64,000 nucleotides of DNA from Phycisphaeraceae bacterium (lineage in GTDB: Bacteria > Planctomycetota > Phycisphaerae > Phycisphaerales > Phycisphaeraceae), in the NCBI GenBank assembly GCA_028277745.1, contig JANQFR010000002.1, positions 1-64,000 of the forward strand, in the 5' to 3' direction. Shown here piece by piece: positions 44,506-53,235 of this stretch. Both the position numbers and the translations under genes were made by a program. The notes under the pieces are model-generated. The model was given only the letters and a program-made list of their open reading frames with translations. It did not search any database and was not told where the DNA came from. Positions within the stretch are counted from its first letter, which is position 1, and every line of letters begins with the position of its first letter.

Positions 44506-45195
44506 ATGGTGTGCGGCCGGGCGCTGCACACGGCAGGTTTTTCAGGAAACGGTTCGGAGCGGGAGCAGTCGGAGTTGACACGCTTGGCGCCTGATCGGCG
44601 AACCATCGTGGTCCTTGGATCCCTGGTGTTCGGCATGACCGTCGCCAGCAGCATCCTTCTGGCCCTCGAGCCCGGGCCGTCGGCCCCGCTCCCGGGCGTG
44701 ACCCTCCAGCAGCTCGAACGCGTCGCCTCCGAAGACCGCCTCTTCGACATCCCCGCCCCCCTTGACTGGCGCGCGATCGTCATCCATGACTCCCGTTCTC
44801 AGGCCGGCTCCGCCGACTCGATCAACAAGATCCACCACGAGCTGGGACGCGGCGGCCTCGGTTACCACTTCGTCATCAACAACGGCACCGAGGAGCTCGA
44901 CGGCCTCATCGAGGTCGGCTACCGCTGGCAACGCCAGATCGTCGGCGACTACCTCGAGGGCGAGGGCGCCGAGTGGTTCCACAAGCACGCCATCGGCATC
45001 TGCATCGTGGGCGACGGCGACCAGGGCGGATTCACCGACGACCAGATCCGCGAACTGGTCTGGCTGGTGCAGGAACTCCAGAGCCGCTTCCACATCCCCA
45101 AGCAGGCGGTCTTCCTCCAGATCGGATCGGACGACCCCCAGGCCACGTCTCACTTCCCCACCGTCTCCTTCCAGAGCCAGCTCCTGGGCCGCTAG
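44506..45195 (+). CDS. membrane-anchored N-acetylmuramoyl-L-alanine amidase (Amidase_2/PGRP fold)
   Basis: 229 residues from ATG 44506, behind AAGGTAGG. A single hydrophobic helix (about residues 33-53) anchors it, then a zinc amidase domain: AIVIHDSRS (first His ligand), GLGYHFVINNGTE (second His plus Tyr), IGICIVGDGDQGGFTDDQ and a final ATSHFPTVSF (third His position). The usual IHHT is IHDS here. The domain resembles the T7 lysozyme/PGRP family that cuts between muramic acid and the stem peptide. An alternative start at 44455 is possible. Confidence 0.78.
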   Translation: MVCGRALHTAGFSGNGSEREQSELTRLAPDRRTIVVLGSLVFGMTVASSILLALEPGPSAPLPGVTLQQLERVASEDRLFDIPAPLDWRAIVIHDSRSQAGSADSINKIHHELGRGGLGYHFVINNGTEELDGLIEVGYRWQRQIVGDYLEGEGAEWFHKHAIGICIVGDGDQGGFTDDQIRELVWLVQELQSRFHIPKQAVFLQIGSDDPQATSHFPTVSFQSQLLGR

Positions 45196-45260
45196 CCCTT
45201 CCCTAACATGAAACGATCTGGCAGGTTTGCCGTATCCGTGATCAAGCGCAGTCGCTGATC

Positions 45261-45282
45261 ATAGCCAGGCCGCTACGCGGCC
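45261..45282. repeat. partial copy of the GGCCGCGTAGCGGCC palindrome
   Basis: ATAGCCAGGCCGCTACGCGGCC at this site is the inverse of the right half of the 51-bp element at 52142-52192 and 62578-62628, with one difference. It lies in the 279-bp gap before the kinase gene, where I see no other clear signal. Confidence 0.6.
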
Positions 45283-45474
45283 AGATCGGCTTCAAGTTAA
45301 GTCTTTATCCGGATACGCCGAAAAATGAATGAAACCGGTATTGCGGCTCAGGTCTTTACCGGTTATGTTTGAGCCATACGTTTATCCCTTTTTCAAACGT
45401 GACAACTTGAAGGAAGGACGGCCTCCAAAGGCTCTGACGCGGTTTGTCTGTGCGTTTGGGGGGCCGGTGCGTCC

Positions 45475-46404
45475 ATGCCGCAGTTCCAGGATATTCTTGG
45501 TTATGAAGTGCTTTCCACGCTAGGACGTGGGGCGAAAAGCACCATCTTTGCTGTGCGCGACCCGAAAGACGGGTCGCGATACGCCCTCAAGCGAGTTGAG
45601 AAGACTTCGCCGAGCGATCAACGCTTTATTGATCAGGCGGTGTCGGAACATGACGTCGCCAGCAAGTTTGATCACCCGCTTCTGCGGCGCAGCTTCAAAT
45701 TATTCAAACAACGCAATTTTATCCGCACGAGCGAAGTGCTTGTGTTGATGGAGTTGGTCGAAGGCGTGACGCTGGAGCAGTACGAGCCCGCCGGCATGGT
45801 GGAGCGGATCGATATCTGCCGCGATGTGGCTGAGGGGCTGGGGGTGATGCACGCCCGGAAGATGGTGCATGCCGACATGAAGCCGAACAACGTCCTGGTC
45901 AGCCCGGACCGTTCGGTGAAGATCATCGATTTCGGCCAGAGCTGCCCGATCGGCACCCAGAAGGAGCGGATCCAGGGAACGCCGGACTACATCGCTCCCG
46001 AGCAGGTGCTCAAGCGGGCGATCACCCCGCAGACCGACGTGTTCAACCTCGGGGCCACGATGTACTGGCTGCTGACCCGCAAGCACGTGCCGACACTGAT
46101 CCCCAAGGGTAAACCCGGGGTGACGCTGCGGAGCGAGAACGACAAGAAGTGCGTCCCGCCGATGGAGCTCAACCCCGCGGTGCCGCCGGCGCTGTCGAGC
46201 GTGGTGATGGACTGCATCGAAGCGGACCCCAACGACCGCCCCCGGTCCATGACGGAGGTGGTCAGCCGGCTGGAGATCGCCGGCGCCCAGGCGCACCGCC
46301 GGGCGGCGTCGAATGACGGCGGGTCGGAGAACGGGACGGGCTTCGCGGACCCCGACGCGGAGCCCGACGCCGCCGATGTGCTTCCGAGACGAAACGCCAG
46401 TTAA
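45475..46404 (+). CDS. serine/threonine protein kinase, non-RD type
   Basis: 309 residues. Kinase domain spans about 8-275: Gly-rich loop LGRGAKST, ATP-binding Lys39 in YALKRV, the catalytic loop VHADMKPNN (Asp134, with Ala in place of the Arg of HRD), metal-binding IDFG (Asp152), GTPDYIAPE and DVFNLGATMYWLLT. A disordered acidic tail follows; there is no transmembrane segment, so it is cytoplasmic. Such Hanks-type kinases are abundant in Planctomycetota. Target unknown. Confidence 0.92.
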   Translation: MPQFQDILGYEVLSTLGRGAKSTIFAVRDPKDGSRYALKRVEKTSPSDQRFIDQAVSEHDVASKFDHPLLRRSFKLFKQRNFIRTSEVLVLMELVEGVTLEQYEPAGMVERIDICRDVAEGLGVMHARKMVHADMKPNNVLVSPDRSVKIIDFGQSCPIGTQKERIQGTPDYIAPEQVLKRAITPQTDVFNLGATMYWLLTRKHVPTLIPKGKPGVTLRSENDKKCVPPMELNPAVPPALSSVVMDCIEADPNDRPRSMTEVVSRLEIAGAQAHRRAASNDGGSENGTGFADPDAEPDAADVLPRRNAS

Positions 46405-46788
46405 TACAGAGCAGCCATGAAGGCAATCATGAGATCAGAACGTGATTCGATGGGAACGGAAGGGCCGTGAAGGGGTGACCTTGGCCTGAGGGGATAAGTC
46501 GGCCCCGGCTCGCGGAGGAGCAAGGGTCGCGAGGGGGTTGGGGGAGAAACGGGGACCGGGGGGTGAGGGCCGTGGGGTAGGGGTTGCGGGCATCTAAGCC
46601 CGCAAAAGCGCGGGGGCGGCGTCACGCGGCGTGGAGACCCGCGTGACGCCGTGAATGGAGGGGAGGTGACCGTTGGCGCCATGATGCGGCCGGGATCGGC
46701 GTGTAAACGCCGGTGCGGTCATCTGCGCGGCCTCTGTCCAGGCCCCCGCATCCGGACGCGGGGCTTCGTTCGTCAGGGGTGAAGGGGT
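46405..46788. other. 384-bp gene-free stretch, purine-rich with two hairpins
   Basis: No ORF here looks coding. The plus strand is strongly G/A-rich. Two clean hairpins stand side by side: TTGCGGGC/GCCCGCAA at 46584-46591 and 46598-46605, and a 12-bp perfect stem at 46618-46629 and 46639-46650. A structured RNA, a leader for comEC or a decayed region are all possible. I could not match tmRNA, RNase P RNA, SRP RNA or a known riboswitch by their signatures. Confidence 0.4.
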
Positions 46789-49389
46789 ATGATCCAGCTT
46801 ATGCGTGACCGGGGCGCTGGGCATGAAAAACAGGTCGCGGCGCTAGGCGTCGACGCCCAGGCCGACCTCCGTGCGGAGCCGGAGACGCCCGCGGTCGACG
46901 GCCCGGTGCTGCGGCTGGCGATCGCGTTCATGGCCGGGATCGTGGGGGCTCACTCCATCAACGGAGGTTGGGGGTGGCTGGCGCTGGCCGCGGCGGCCCT
47001 GGGGTTGATGGGCTGGGGGCTGCGGCGTCAGAAGCGGGGTTGGTCATGGGCGTGGGGCCTGGCGGCGACGGCGGCGCTGGGCGGGACGTGGTATGAGCTG
47101 CGGGTGGATCACGCGCCTGCGGATGACATCGCCCGGCTGATCGCCGACGAACCGGTGCTGGCCGAGGTGCGCGGCCGGGTGGCGGGGCCCGCCAAGCGGA
47201 CGAGCACCGCGGTGGGGCCGTTCGGCGAGTTCGATTACCGTTCCCCGGGCACGGTGTTCGAGCTGGACGTCGCCTCGGTGACCGAGGGCGATGAGCAACG
47301 GCCCGCGTCGGGGCGGCTGCTGGTCAAGCTGGAACAGGTGGAGCACCGGCTGACCCCCGGGGCGACGATCGCCGCGGTGGGCTGGCTCAGCGGGATCGAC
47401 GGGCCGCGCAACCCCGGCGAATTCGACTACCGGCAAAAGCTGGCGTCCCGCGGGGTCCACGCCCGCCTGACCGTCAAGTCGCGCGGGGCCTGGACCCTGC
47501 TGGCGCCGGCGCCGATCTGGGGCGACCCGCTCGGCGCGGTGCGGCGGTGGGCGTCGTCCTCGGCGTTGGCGTCGCTGGAGCTGGGCATGGCGAACGACCC
47601 GCGCGGGTTGGCGCTGCTTGAAACGATGCTGCTGGGGGTGTGGCGGGGAGACAGCCGGGGCACGGTGGAGGCGTTCCGCCGGGTCGGGCTGGCGCACCTG
47701 CTGTCGATCAGCGGGGCGCACCTGGCGATCCTGCTGGGCATGGTGTGGCTGTTGGCGCGGCTGTGGATGGACCGGCCGCCCCGCGCGGCGATGGTCGTGC
47801 TGGTGGTGCTGGGGCTGTATCTGCTGGCGGTGCCGCTGCGCGCGCCGGTGGTGCGCGCAGCGGTCATGGCGGGGCTGTTCGCCGCGGCCTACGCCAGCGG
47901 GCGGCGGATCAGGCCGCTGGAGCTGATGGGGCTGGCGGCGATCGTCATATTGCTTTGGCGGCCGAACGACCTGTTCAGCGCCGGGTTTCAGTTGAGCTTC
48001 GGGGTGGTGACCGGGCTGCTGCTGTTCACCCGACGGGTCTCGCATTGGCTGTGGCCCGAATCGCCGCTGGCGATCGCGACGGCGGGGTCGACGGCGGTGC
48101 GGTGGGTCGTGGACTACCTGGCGGTGAGCCTCGTGGCGTTCCTGATCGCGGCGCCGTGCGTGGCGTATCACTATCAGTTGGTGAGCCCGTGGGCGGTGCT
48201 GCTGAGCGTGCTGGCGTGGCCGGTGGTGGGGGCGGTGCTGGCGGTGGGGTATTTCAAGATCCTGATCGGCCTGGTGCTGCCGAGCGTGTCGCTGATGCTG
48301 GGCGGGCTGGCGGGTTGGCTGGCGGACACGATGCTGGGGCTGGTGGACCGGGCGGGGGGTTGGCCGGGGTCGAGCGTGGAACTGGCGGCGTCGCCGGGGG
48401 TGGGGTGGACGCTGGGCGCGACCGCGGCGGCGGCGGCGCTGCTGGGCGGGCTGTTTGCCGGGCGACGTCGGGCCCTGGTGGGGTGCCTCGCCCTGCTCGC
48501 GGCCTGGGGCTGGTGGGACATCCACGGCGTCGAGCGCACGACACCGGCGCCCGGCGGGCTGGTGGTGAACATGCTCGCGGTGGGCGACGGCAGTTGCTTC
48601 GTGGTGCGGTTCGACGACGGGCGGGTGCTGATGTTCGACTGCGGCTCCCAGGCGTACCTGGACATCGGCAGCCGATCGGTGCTGCCCGCGCTGCGTCGGC
48701 TCGGGATCGATCGGATCGACGTGCTGGTGCTTTCCCACGCGGACCTGGACCACTTTTCCGGGGTGCTGGACGTGATGGAAGGGGTCGGGGTCGAAAGGGT
48801 GTGGGCCCCGCCGCAGTTGATGGCGGAAGCGGAAGCGGCGATCCGCGACCGCCGATGGACCTCAACGCGGCTGCTCGTGGAGTCGCTGCAGGCCGAGGGC
48901 CTGGTGATCGAGGAGGTGACGCGCGGCCACCGGGAGCGGTGGGGGTCGGCCGAGTTGGAAGTGCTCTGGCCCGCGGACGGCGAACTGATGAAGTGGGCCA
49001 ACGACACGTCGGTCGTGCTGTCGATCCGCGCGGCGGGGCGGCGGGTGCTGCTCAACGGCGACATTCAGCAGGAGGGGATCACCCGCCTGCTGGCGTTGGA
49101 CGACGACCTCGAGGCGGACGTGACGGACCTGCCGCACCACGGGAGCTTTGTCGAGGCCTCGCCCGCCTGGCTGGACGCGGTGCGGCCGCGGGTGGCGCTG
49201 CAATCCAGCGGCAAAGGGCGGCTGCGCCGTGACGCGTGGGACGCGATCTGCCTGTCCCTCTCGGTCACGCGCCTGATCACCGCCCGGTCCGGGATGGCCG
49301 AGGTCCGGATCGACGCGGGCGGCGGGCTGTCGTGGTCGGCGTTTGCGCAAAAGCAAGAAAGCAGAAAAACAGGAAAGGCAGGAAATTAA
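46789..49389 (+). CDS. comEC: ComEC/Rec2-type DNA uptake channel with C-terminal MBL domain
   Basis: 866 residues in the order expected for ComEC: two N-terminal helices, an OB-like soluble domain (about 110-235), the competence membrane core (about 265-540) with LLSISGAHLAILLGMVWLL and QLSFGVVTGLLLF, and a C-terminal metallo-beta-lactamase domain with MLAVGDGSCFVVRFDDGRVLMFDCG and LVLSHADLDHFSGV. ComEC takes single-stranded DNA into the cytoplasm in natural transformation. The last 14 or so residues (AQKQESRKTGKAGN) are encoded by an inverted-repeat element. ATG 46801 is an alternative start. Confidence 0.92.
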   Translation: MIQLMRDRGAGHEKQVAALGVDAQADLRAEPETPAVDGPVLRLAIAFMAGIVGAHSINGGWGWLALAAAALGLMGWGLRRQKRGWSWAWGLAATAALGGTWYELRVDHAPADDIARLIADEPVLAEVRGRVAGPAKRTSTAVGPFGEFDYRSPGTVFELDVASVTEGDEQRPASGRLLVKLEQVEHRLTPGATIAAVGWLSGIDGPRNPGEFDYRQKLASRGVHARLTVKSRGAWTLLAPAPIWGDPLGAVRRWASSSALASLELGMANDPRGLALLETMLLGVWRGDSRGTVEAFRRVGLAHLLSISGAHLAILLGMVWLLARLWMDRPPRAAMVVLVVLGLYLLAVPLRAPVVRAAVMAGLFAAAYASGRRIRPLELMGLAAIVILLWRPNDLFSAGFQLSFGVVTGLLLFTRRVSHWLWPESPLAIATAGSTAVRWVVDYLAVSLVAFLIAAPCVAYHYQLVSPWAVLLSVLAWPVVGAVLAVGYFKILIGLVLPSVSLMLGGLAGWLADTMLGLVDRAGGWPGSSVELAASPGVGWTLGATAAAAALLGGLFAGRRRALVGCLALLAAWGWWDIHGVERTTPAPGGLVVNMLAVGDGSCFVVRFDDGRVLMFDCGSQAYLDIGSRSVLPALRRLGIDRIDVLVLSHADLDHFSGVLDVMEGVGVERVWAPPQLMAEAEAAIRDRRWTSTRLLVESLQAEGLVIEEVTRGHRERWGSAELEVLWPADGELMKWANDTSVVLSIRAAGRRVLLNGDIQQEGITRLLALDDDLEADVTDLPHHGSFVEASPAWLDAVRPRVALQSSGKGRLRRDAWDAICLSLSVTRLITARSGMAEVRIDAGGGLSWSAFAQKQESRKTGKAGN

Positions 49390-49473
49390 GAACCACAGGG
49401 TCGGATATGTGTGAGATCCTACGCCTCGAACATTTCCTGTTTTTCTGCTTTCCTGTTTTCCTGCTTTTTCAAC
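49345..49473. repeat. inverted repeat of the AGAAAAACAGGAAAG type, entering the comEC 3' end
   Basis: The left arm (49345-49386) carries GCAAAAGCAAGAAAGCAGAA and AACAGGAAAGGCAGGAAA. The right arm (49428-49473) is its imperfect complement, ATTTCCTGTTTTTCTGC followed by TTTCCTGTTTTCCTGCTTTT. The left arm runs through the last codons and the stop of comEC. The right arm ends in T-rich sequence and may stop transcription. Confidence 0.75.
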
Positions 49474-49625
49474 GCAATCTCCGAACGAAGCATGGTGGTT
49501 ATCGGGCCGAGACGTAAAATGGGGTTTGAGGCAGGGTCATCGCGTAAGATGGTGCGGTCAGTGGACGATGATGGGCATAGAGAGGCCCATTTCAGGCCGA
49601 TACGGTCTAGGGGAGATCGAGACCG

Positions 49626-50573
49626 ATGATACGCCGGATCACAGATGAATCTCTGGACGCCGCGGTTGAGGCGTCCGATGCGGAAGGGGCCACGCTTCCG
49701 CTCCGCGCCGCGGTGCTGCTGGCGGGGTCGGTCCGGACCAACCGGCTGCACCAGTCGACAGGACGGAACCTGGTGGACCTGCCGGTGCAGCCGGACCAGA
49801 CGGTGCTGGACGTGTGGCGGGGCGAGTTGCTCGAACTGGCGATGTGCTGGAGGTTGCCCGCCCTGCCGGTGCGGGTCATGCTCGGGCGGACGTCGTCCCC
49901 CGTGACGCTCAAGGGCTCGCCCGAGCCGTTGATCATGCGGCTGGAGCAGGACCCGTTCGATTATCGGGGGACGGGCGGGCTGCTGAGCGACCTGGCCCGG
50001 GAGTACGGGGACGACGATTACATCCTGGTGGCGAACGCGGCCCAGGTCCTGATGCGGCACATCACCCAGGTGGCGGAAACCATGGCGGGCCACGGCGCGG
50101 ACATCAGCCTGCTGGCCGACGACCGGGGCACGCCCGGCGGGGTGATGCTGATCCGGTGCGGGAGCCTGCGGACGATCAAGCCGATCGGTTATGTGGACCT
50201 GAAAGAGCAGGCGTTGCCGTCGATCGCGAAGGATTTCGACGTGCGGGTGGTCCGGCTGGACGGGGTGGTGGGCCTGCCGATCCGGACACGGACCCATTAC
50301 CTGGAGACGTTGCGGGCGCACCACCGGCAGAGCAGCGGCGTGGCCGTGCCGACCGACGCGTGGCCAGAGGACTGGCAGGCCAGTTTCGGGCTGGTGGAGG
50401 AAGGGGCGACGGTGGCGGAATCGGCGACGATCCACGACTCGGTGGTGCTGCGTGGGGGCGTGGTGGAGCCGGACGCGGTGGTGGTGCGTTCGATCGTGTG
50501 TGAGGGCGGCGTGGTGAGCCGCGGGGCTTCGGCGATGGACCGCTTCGTGACGGCGAACCATATGGGCGACTGA
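49626..50573 (+). CDS. nucleotidyltransferase-like protein with left-handed beta-helix tail
   Basis: 315 residues. The N-terminal region AAVLLAGSVRTNRLHQSTGRNLVDLPV stands where sugar-nucleotide transferases have a GGxGTRL loop and a PK substrate motif, but these are replaced by polar residues. The middle (DDDYILVANAAQVLM, RCGSLRTIKPIGYVDLKEQ) still follows the fold. The tail GATVAESATIHDSVVLRGGVVEPDAVVVRSIVCEGGVVSRG is a hexapeptide-repeat beta-helix. I infer a degenerate sugar-nucleotidyltransferase that may sense or scaffold. It is followed after 51 bp by a sugar-phosphate transferase gene. Confidence 0.65.
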   Translation: MIRRITDESLDAAVEASDAEGATLPLRAAVLLAGSVRTNRLHQSTGRNLVDLPVQPDQTVLDVWRGELLELAMCWRLPALPVRVMLGRTSSPVTLKGSPEPLIMRLEQDPFDYRGTGGLLSDLAREYGDDDYILVANAAQVLMRHITQVAETMAGHGADISLLADDRGTPGGVMLIRCGSLRTIKPIGYVDLKEQALPSIAKDFDVRVVRLDGVVGLPIRTRTHYLETLRAHHRQSSGVAVPTDAWPEDWQASFGLVEEGATVAESATIHDSVVLRGGVVEPDAVVVRSIVCEGGVVSRGASAMDRFVTANHMGD

Positions 50574-50624
50574 GGCGAGAAGGCACTATGAAGGCAGGAG
50601 CGGGGCGGACCCGATAGACAGCTT

Positions 50625-52130
50625 ATGTCAACATCGGCCAGCCACCATCCCGGTTCCGGGGCAGGCCATGTCTGGACGTCGTCCGCGGCGGCCTCGGCGG
50701 CGGCGGAGGCGACGCGGTCGGGGGCGACGGTGTGGGGCCTCGAGCCGGTGCAGCTGCACGACCGCTTCTGGGCGGCGCGCGGGGTGCAGGTGGTCCGCCG
50801 CGGGGAAAACGCCTTCCTGGAGGGGGACGCCGAGCTTTACCTGCTCACCGAGCCGCAGATCATGCTGCTGTTCAGGACCGCGCCGCTGGTGGACACCCTC
50901 AACTGGCTCAAGCCGCGGATGATGCTGCTGCGGGTCCACGACACCCACGACCACGGCTACCAGGAGCGGGTGATCGCGGACAGTAACGACCGCTTCGTGC
51001 GGTTCGAGCGGGAGTACGGGACGGTCTTCGACCGGATGGCGCGGATCGCGCTGACCACCGACACCGAGCTGGCCCGCCAGTGGCAGGAGGCGACGGACGG
51101 CCGGTCGGGCTGGCGTGCGCTGCGCCGCGAGGTGGACCAGATGGACCGGACGACGGTGTCGATCGAGGGCAGCGTGTACGACCGTCGTTCGCCCGAGGAG
51201 ACGGCGCCGTTCATGCGTGAGCTGGTGCAGACGTGGGCCCGGCCGGACGTGACGGTGCAGCGGGCGCGGCGGACGACGGGGGCGGCGGAGGTCACGGCGT
51301 GGCGGGACCAGGACGTGCAGGTGCCCGAGTCGGTGCGGTTTGTCGGGCCGGTGTGGATCGGCGCGGGCCGACGGCTCAAGCCGGAAATGCGGGTGGTGGG
51401 GCCGGCGGTGATCTGGGACGACCCGGCGGTGCGGCCGCAGGTCGAGGAGATCGACTGGCGGGAGATGGAGCCGGCCGAGCTGGAGTTCAGCGACGTGCAC
51501 GTGCGGCGGATGTCGTCGTTCCAGCGGGGCTCGAAGCGGCTGCTCGACCTGCTGCTGGCGACCGCGGCGCTGTTGGCGACGCTGCCGTTCTACCCGCTGG
51601 TGATGCTGGCGATCTGGCTGGAGGACGGCCGGCCGTTCTTCTTCGCCCACCGCCGCGAGACCCTGGGCGGGCGTGAGTTCCCGTGCCTCAAGTTCCGCAC
51701 CATGCGTAAAGACGCCGAGCAGATCAAGGCCCGGCTGCAGGCGGAGAACCAGGCCGATGGCCCGCAATTCTTCATCGAACACGACCCGCGGATCTCGCGC
51801 GTCGGACGCTTCCTCCGCAAGGTGAACATCGACGAGCTGCCCCAGTTCCTCAATGTGCTGGTCGGACACATGTCGATCGTCGGCCCGCGCCCCAGCCCAC
51901 ACAAGGAAAACCAGTTCTGCCCCGCGTGGCGCGAGGCGCGGCTCTCGGTCCGCCCCGGGATCACCGGCATGTGGCAGGTGTACCGCTCGCGGCAGGACGG
52001 CCTGGACTTCCAGGAATGGATCCGCTACGACCTGTACTACGTCGAGCACGTCTCGTGGCGGCTCGACATCAAACTCATCTGGCTAACCTTCGCCCAGATC
52101 GTGGGCCTAAAGAAGAAACGCGGCGCGTGA
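50625..52130 (+). CDS. polyprenyl-phosphate sugar-1-phosphate transferase with N-terminal accessory domain
   Basis: 501 residues. The C-terminal 205 or so form the bacterial sugar transferase domain: RGSKRLLDLLLATAALLATLPF (membrane re-entrant helix), FPCLKFRTMRKDAE, VNIDELPQFLNVLVGHMSIVGPRP with the catalytic Asp-Glu, and ARLSVRPGITGMWQVYRS. It starts a lipid-linked glycan by moving a sugar phosphate to a polyprenyl phosphate. The first 290 residues lack the usual multi-helix membrane part; instead they hold a soluble region with beta-helix-like turns (VRFVGPVWIGAGRRLKPEMRVVG). Probably pairs with the preceding gene product. Confidence 0.85.
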   Translation: MSTSASHHPGSGAGHVWTSSAAASAAAEATRSGATVWGLEPVQLHDRFWAARGVQVVRRGENAFLEGDAELYLLTEPQIMLLFRTAPLVDTLNWLKPRMMLLRVHDTHDHGYQERVIADSNDRFVRFEREYGTVFDRMARIALTTDTELARQWQEATDGRSGWRALRREVDQMDRTTVSIEGSVYDRRSPEETAPFMRELVQTWARPDVTVQRARRTTGAAEVTAWRDQDVQVPESVRFVGPVWIGAGRRLKPEMRVVGPAVIWDDPAVRPQVEEIDWREMEPAELEFSDVHVRRMSSFQRGSKRLLDLLLATAALLATLPFYPLVMLAIWLEDGRPFFFAHRRETLGGREFPCLKFRTMRKDAEQIKARLQAENQADGPQFFIEHDPRISRVGRFLRKVNIDELPQFLNVLVGHMSIVGPRPSPHKENQFCPAWREARLSVRPGITGMWQVYRSRQDGLDFQEWIRYDLYYVEHVSWRLDIKLIWLTFAQIVGLKKKRGA

Positions 52131-52141
52131 ACAAGGCGCAA

Positions 52142-52192
52142 TAGCCGGCGGGCTACGCCCGCCTGGCCCAGGGCCGCGTAGCGGCCCGGCTA
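52142..52192. repeat. 51-bp palindromic element, copy 1
   Basis: TAGCCGGCGGGCTACGCCCG begins the element and GGCCGCGTAGCGGCCCGGCTA ends it; each half is itself a small palindrome and the ends pair with each other. It is identical at 50 of 51 positions with 62578-62628. It fills the gap between the sugar transferase and the HD-GYP gene. Confidence 0.9.
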
Positions 52193-52241
52193 TCAATGGA
52201 TCACCGATCACGACGCGATCGCTCTGGTATAGAATCCATAC

Positions 52242-53186
52242 ATGCGTTGGAGATTCTCACGTCCCGCGTTACTGATCTTCACTATCGTCGCGGCGCAGCT
52301 GGCGTGCCTGCTGGTGGCGGTCTTCGCGTTTGAGGCGTGGCTGATTCAGGCGGTGGAGGCGATGCTCACGTCGGAGGACCGCGACCGTGCGGCCGGGTCG
52401 ATGCTGCAGCGGTCGTGGTGGCTGCTGTTGCTGATGACGGCCCTGGTGCCGGCGGTGAGCGGGGTGCTGATCGTGGTGTTCTTCCGCAACTACGAAGACC
52501 GGCTCCGCCAGCTCAACACCGGGCTGGAAGGCAAGGCCCGCGACCGCGCCAAGCAGCTGAGCCGCAGCCGCGACGCGGTCATCTTCGGGCTGGCGAAGCT
52601 CGCCGACACGCGCGACCAGGAGACCGGCGGGCACCTCGAACGGATCTGCTCCTACGTCGAGCTGTTGGCGCGCCGGCTGGCGCCGGACCACCCCGAGCTC
52701 GACGACGCAACCCTCGACGCCCTGACCACCACCGCCGCCCTTCATGACATCGGCAAGGTCGGCGTCCCCGACGCCATCCTCCGCAAGGACGGGCCGCTGA
52801 CCGACGACGAACGCCTCGTGATGCAGCAGCACCCCTGCATCGGCGGCGACACGCTCATGGCCCTCAAGCAGCGCTGGGGCAACGACGCGTTCCTCAACAC
52901 CGCCTCGCAGATCGCCTACGGCCACCACGAACGATACGACGGCGAGGGCTACCCCTTCGGGCTTCAAGGCGACGACATCCCCCTGGCCGCGCGGATCACC
53001 GCCCTCGCCGATGTGTACGATGCGCTTCGCTCCCCGCGTCACTACAAGGCGGGCATGTCGCACGAAGAGGCGAAGGCCATCATCACCAAAGACCGCGGCG
53101 CCCACTTCGACCCCGTGGTCGTGGACGCGTTCCTCGCGATGGAAGAAGAGTTCCGCGCCGTCGGCGACGCGGCCGCCGAGTCATAA
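52242..53186 (+). CDS. membrane-bound HD-GYP domain protein
   Basis: 314 residues. Two membrane helices (about 8-30 and 59-81) enclose a short periplasmic loop, then a short helix links to an HD-GYP domain: GGHLERICSYVELLA, AALHDIGKVGVPDAILRKDGPL (His168, Asp169) and the GYP signature HHERYDGEGYP (about 228-238), then ALADVYDALRS. HD-GYP domains degrade cyclic di-GMP. The sensor loop is too short to name a ligand. It follows the exopolysaccharide-type sugar transferase, a process commonly governed by cyclic di-GMP. Confidence 0.9.
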   Translation: MRWRFSRPALLIFTIVAAQLACLLVAVFAFEAWLIQAVEAMLTSEDRDRAAGSMLQRSWWLLLLMTALVPAVSGVLIVVFFRNYEDRLRQLNTGLEGKARDRAKQLSRSRDAVIFGLAKLADTRDQETGGHLERICSYVELLARRLAPDHPELDDATLDALTTTAALHDIGKVGVPDAILRKDGPLTDDERLVMQQHPCIGGDTLMALKQRWGNDAFLNTASQIAYGHHERYDGEGYPFGLQGDDIPLAARITALADVYDALRSPRHYKAGMSHEEAKAIITKDRGAHFDPVVVDAFLAMEEEFRAVGDAAAES

Positions 53187-53235
53187 AATTCAACGAAGCT
53201 CCGGGATGGCAATCCCTGGGCTTCATTCACATGAA

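Noticed and set aside
46405..46788. tmRNA, RNase P RNA, SRP RNA or a known riboswitch
   Set aside because: None of the signature sequences that I know for these RNAs is present; kept only as an unexplained structured stretch.
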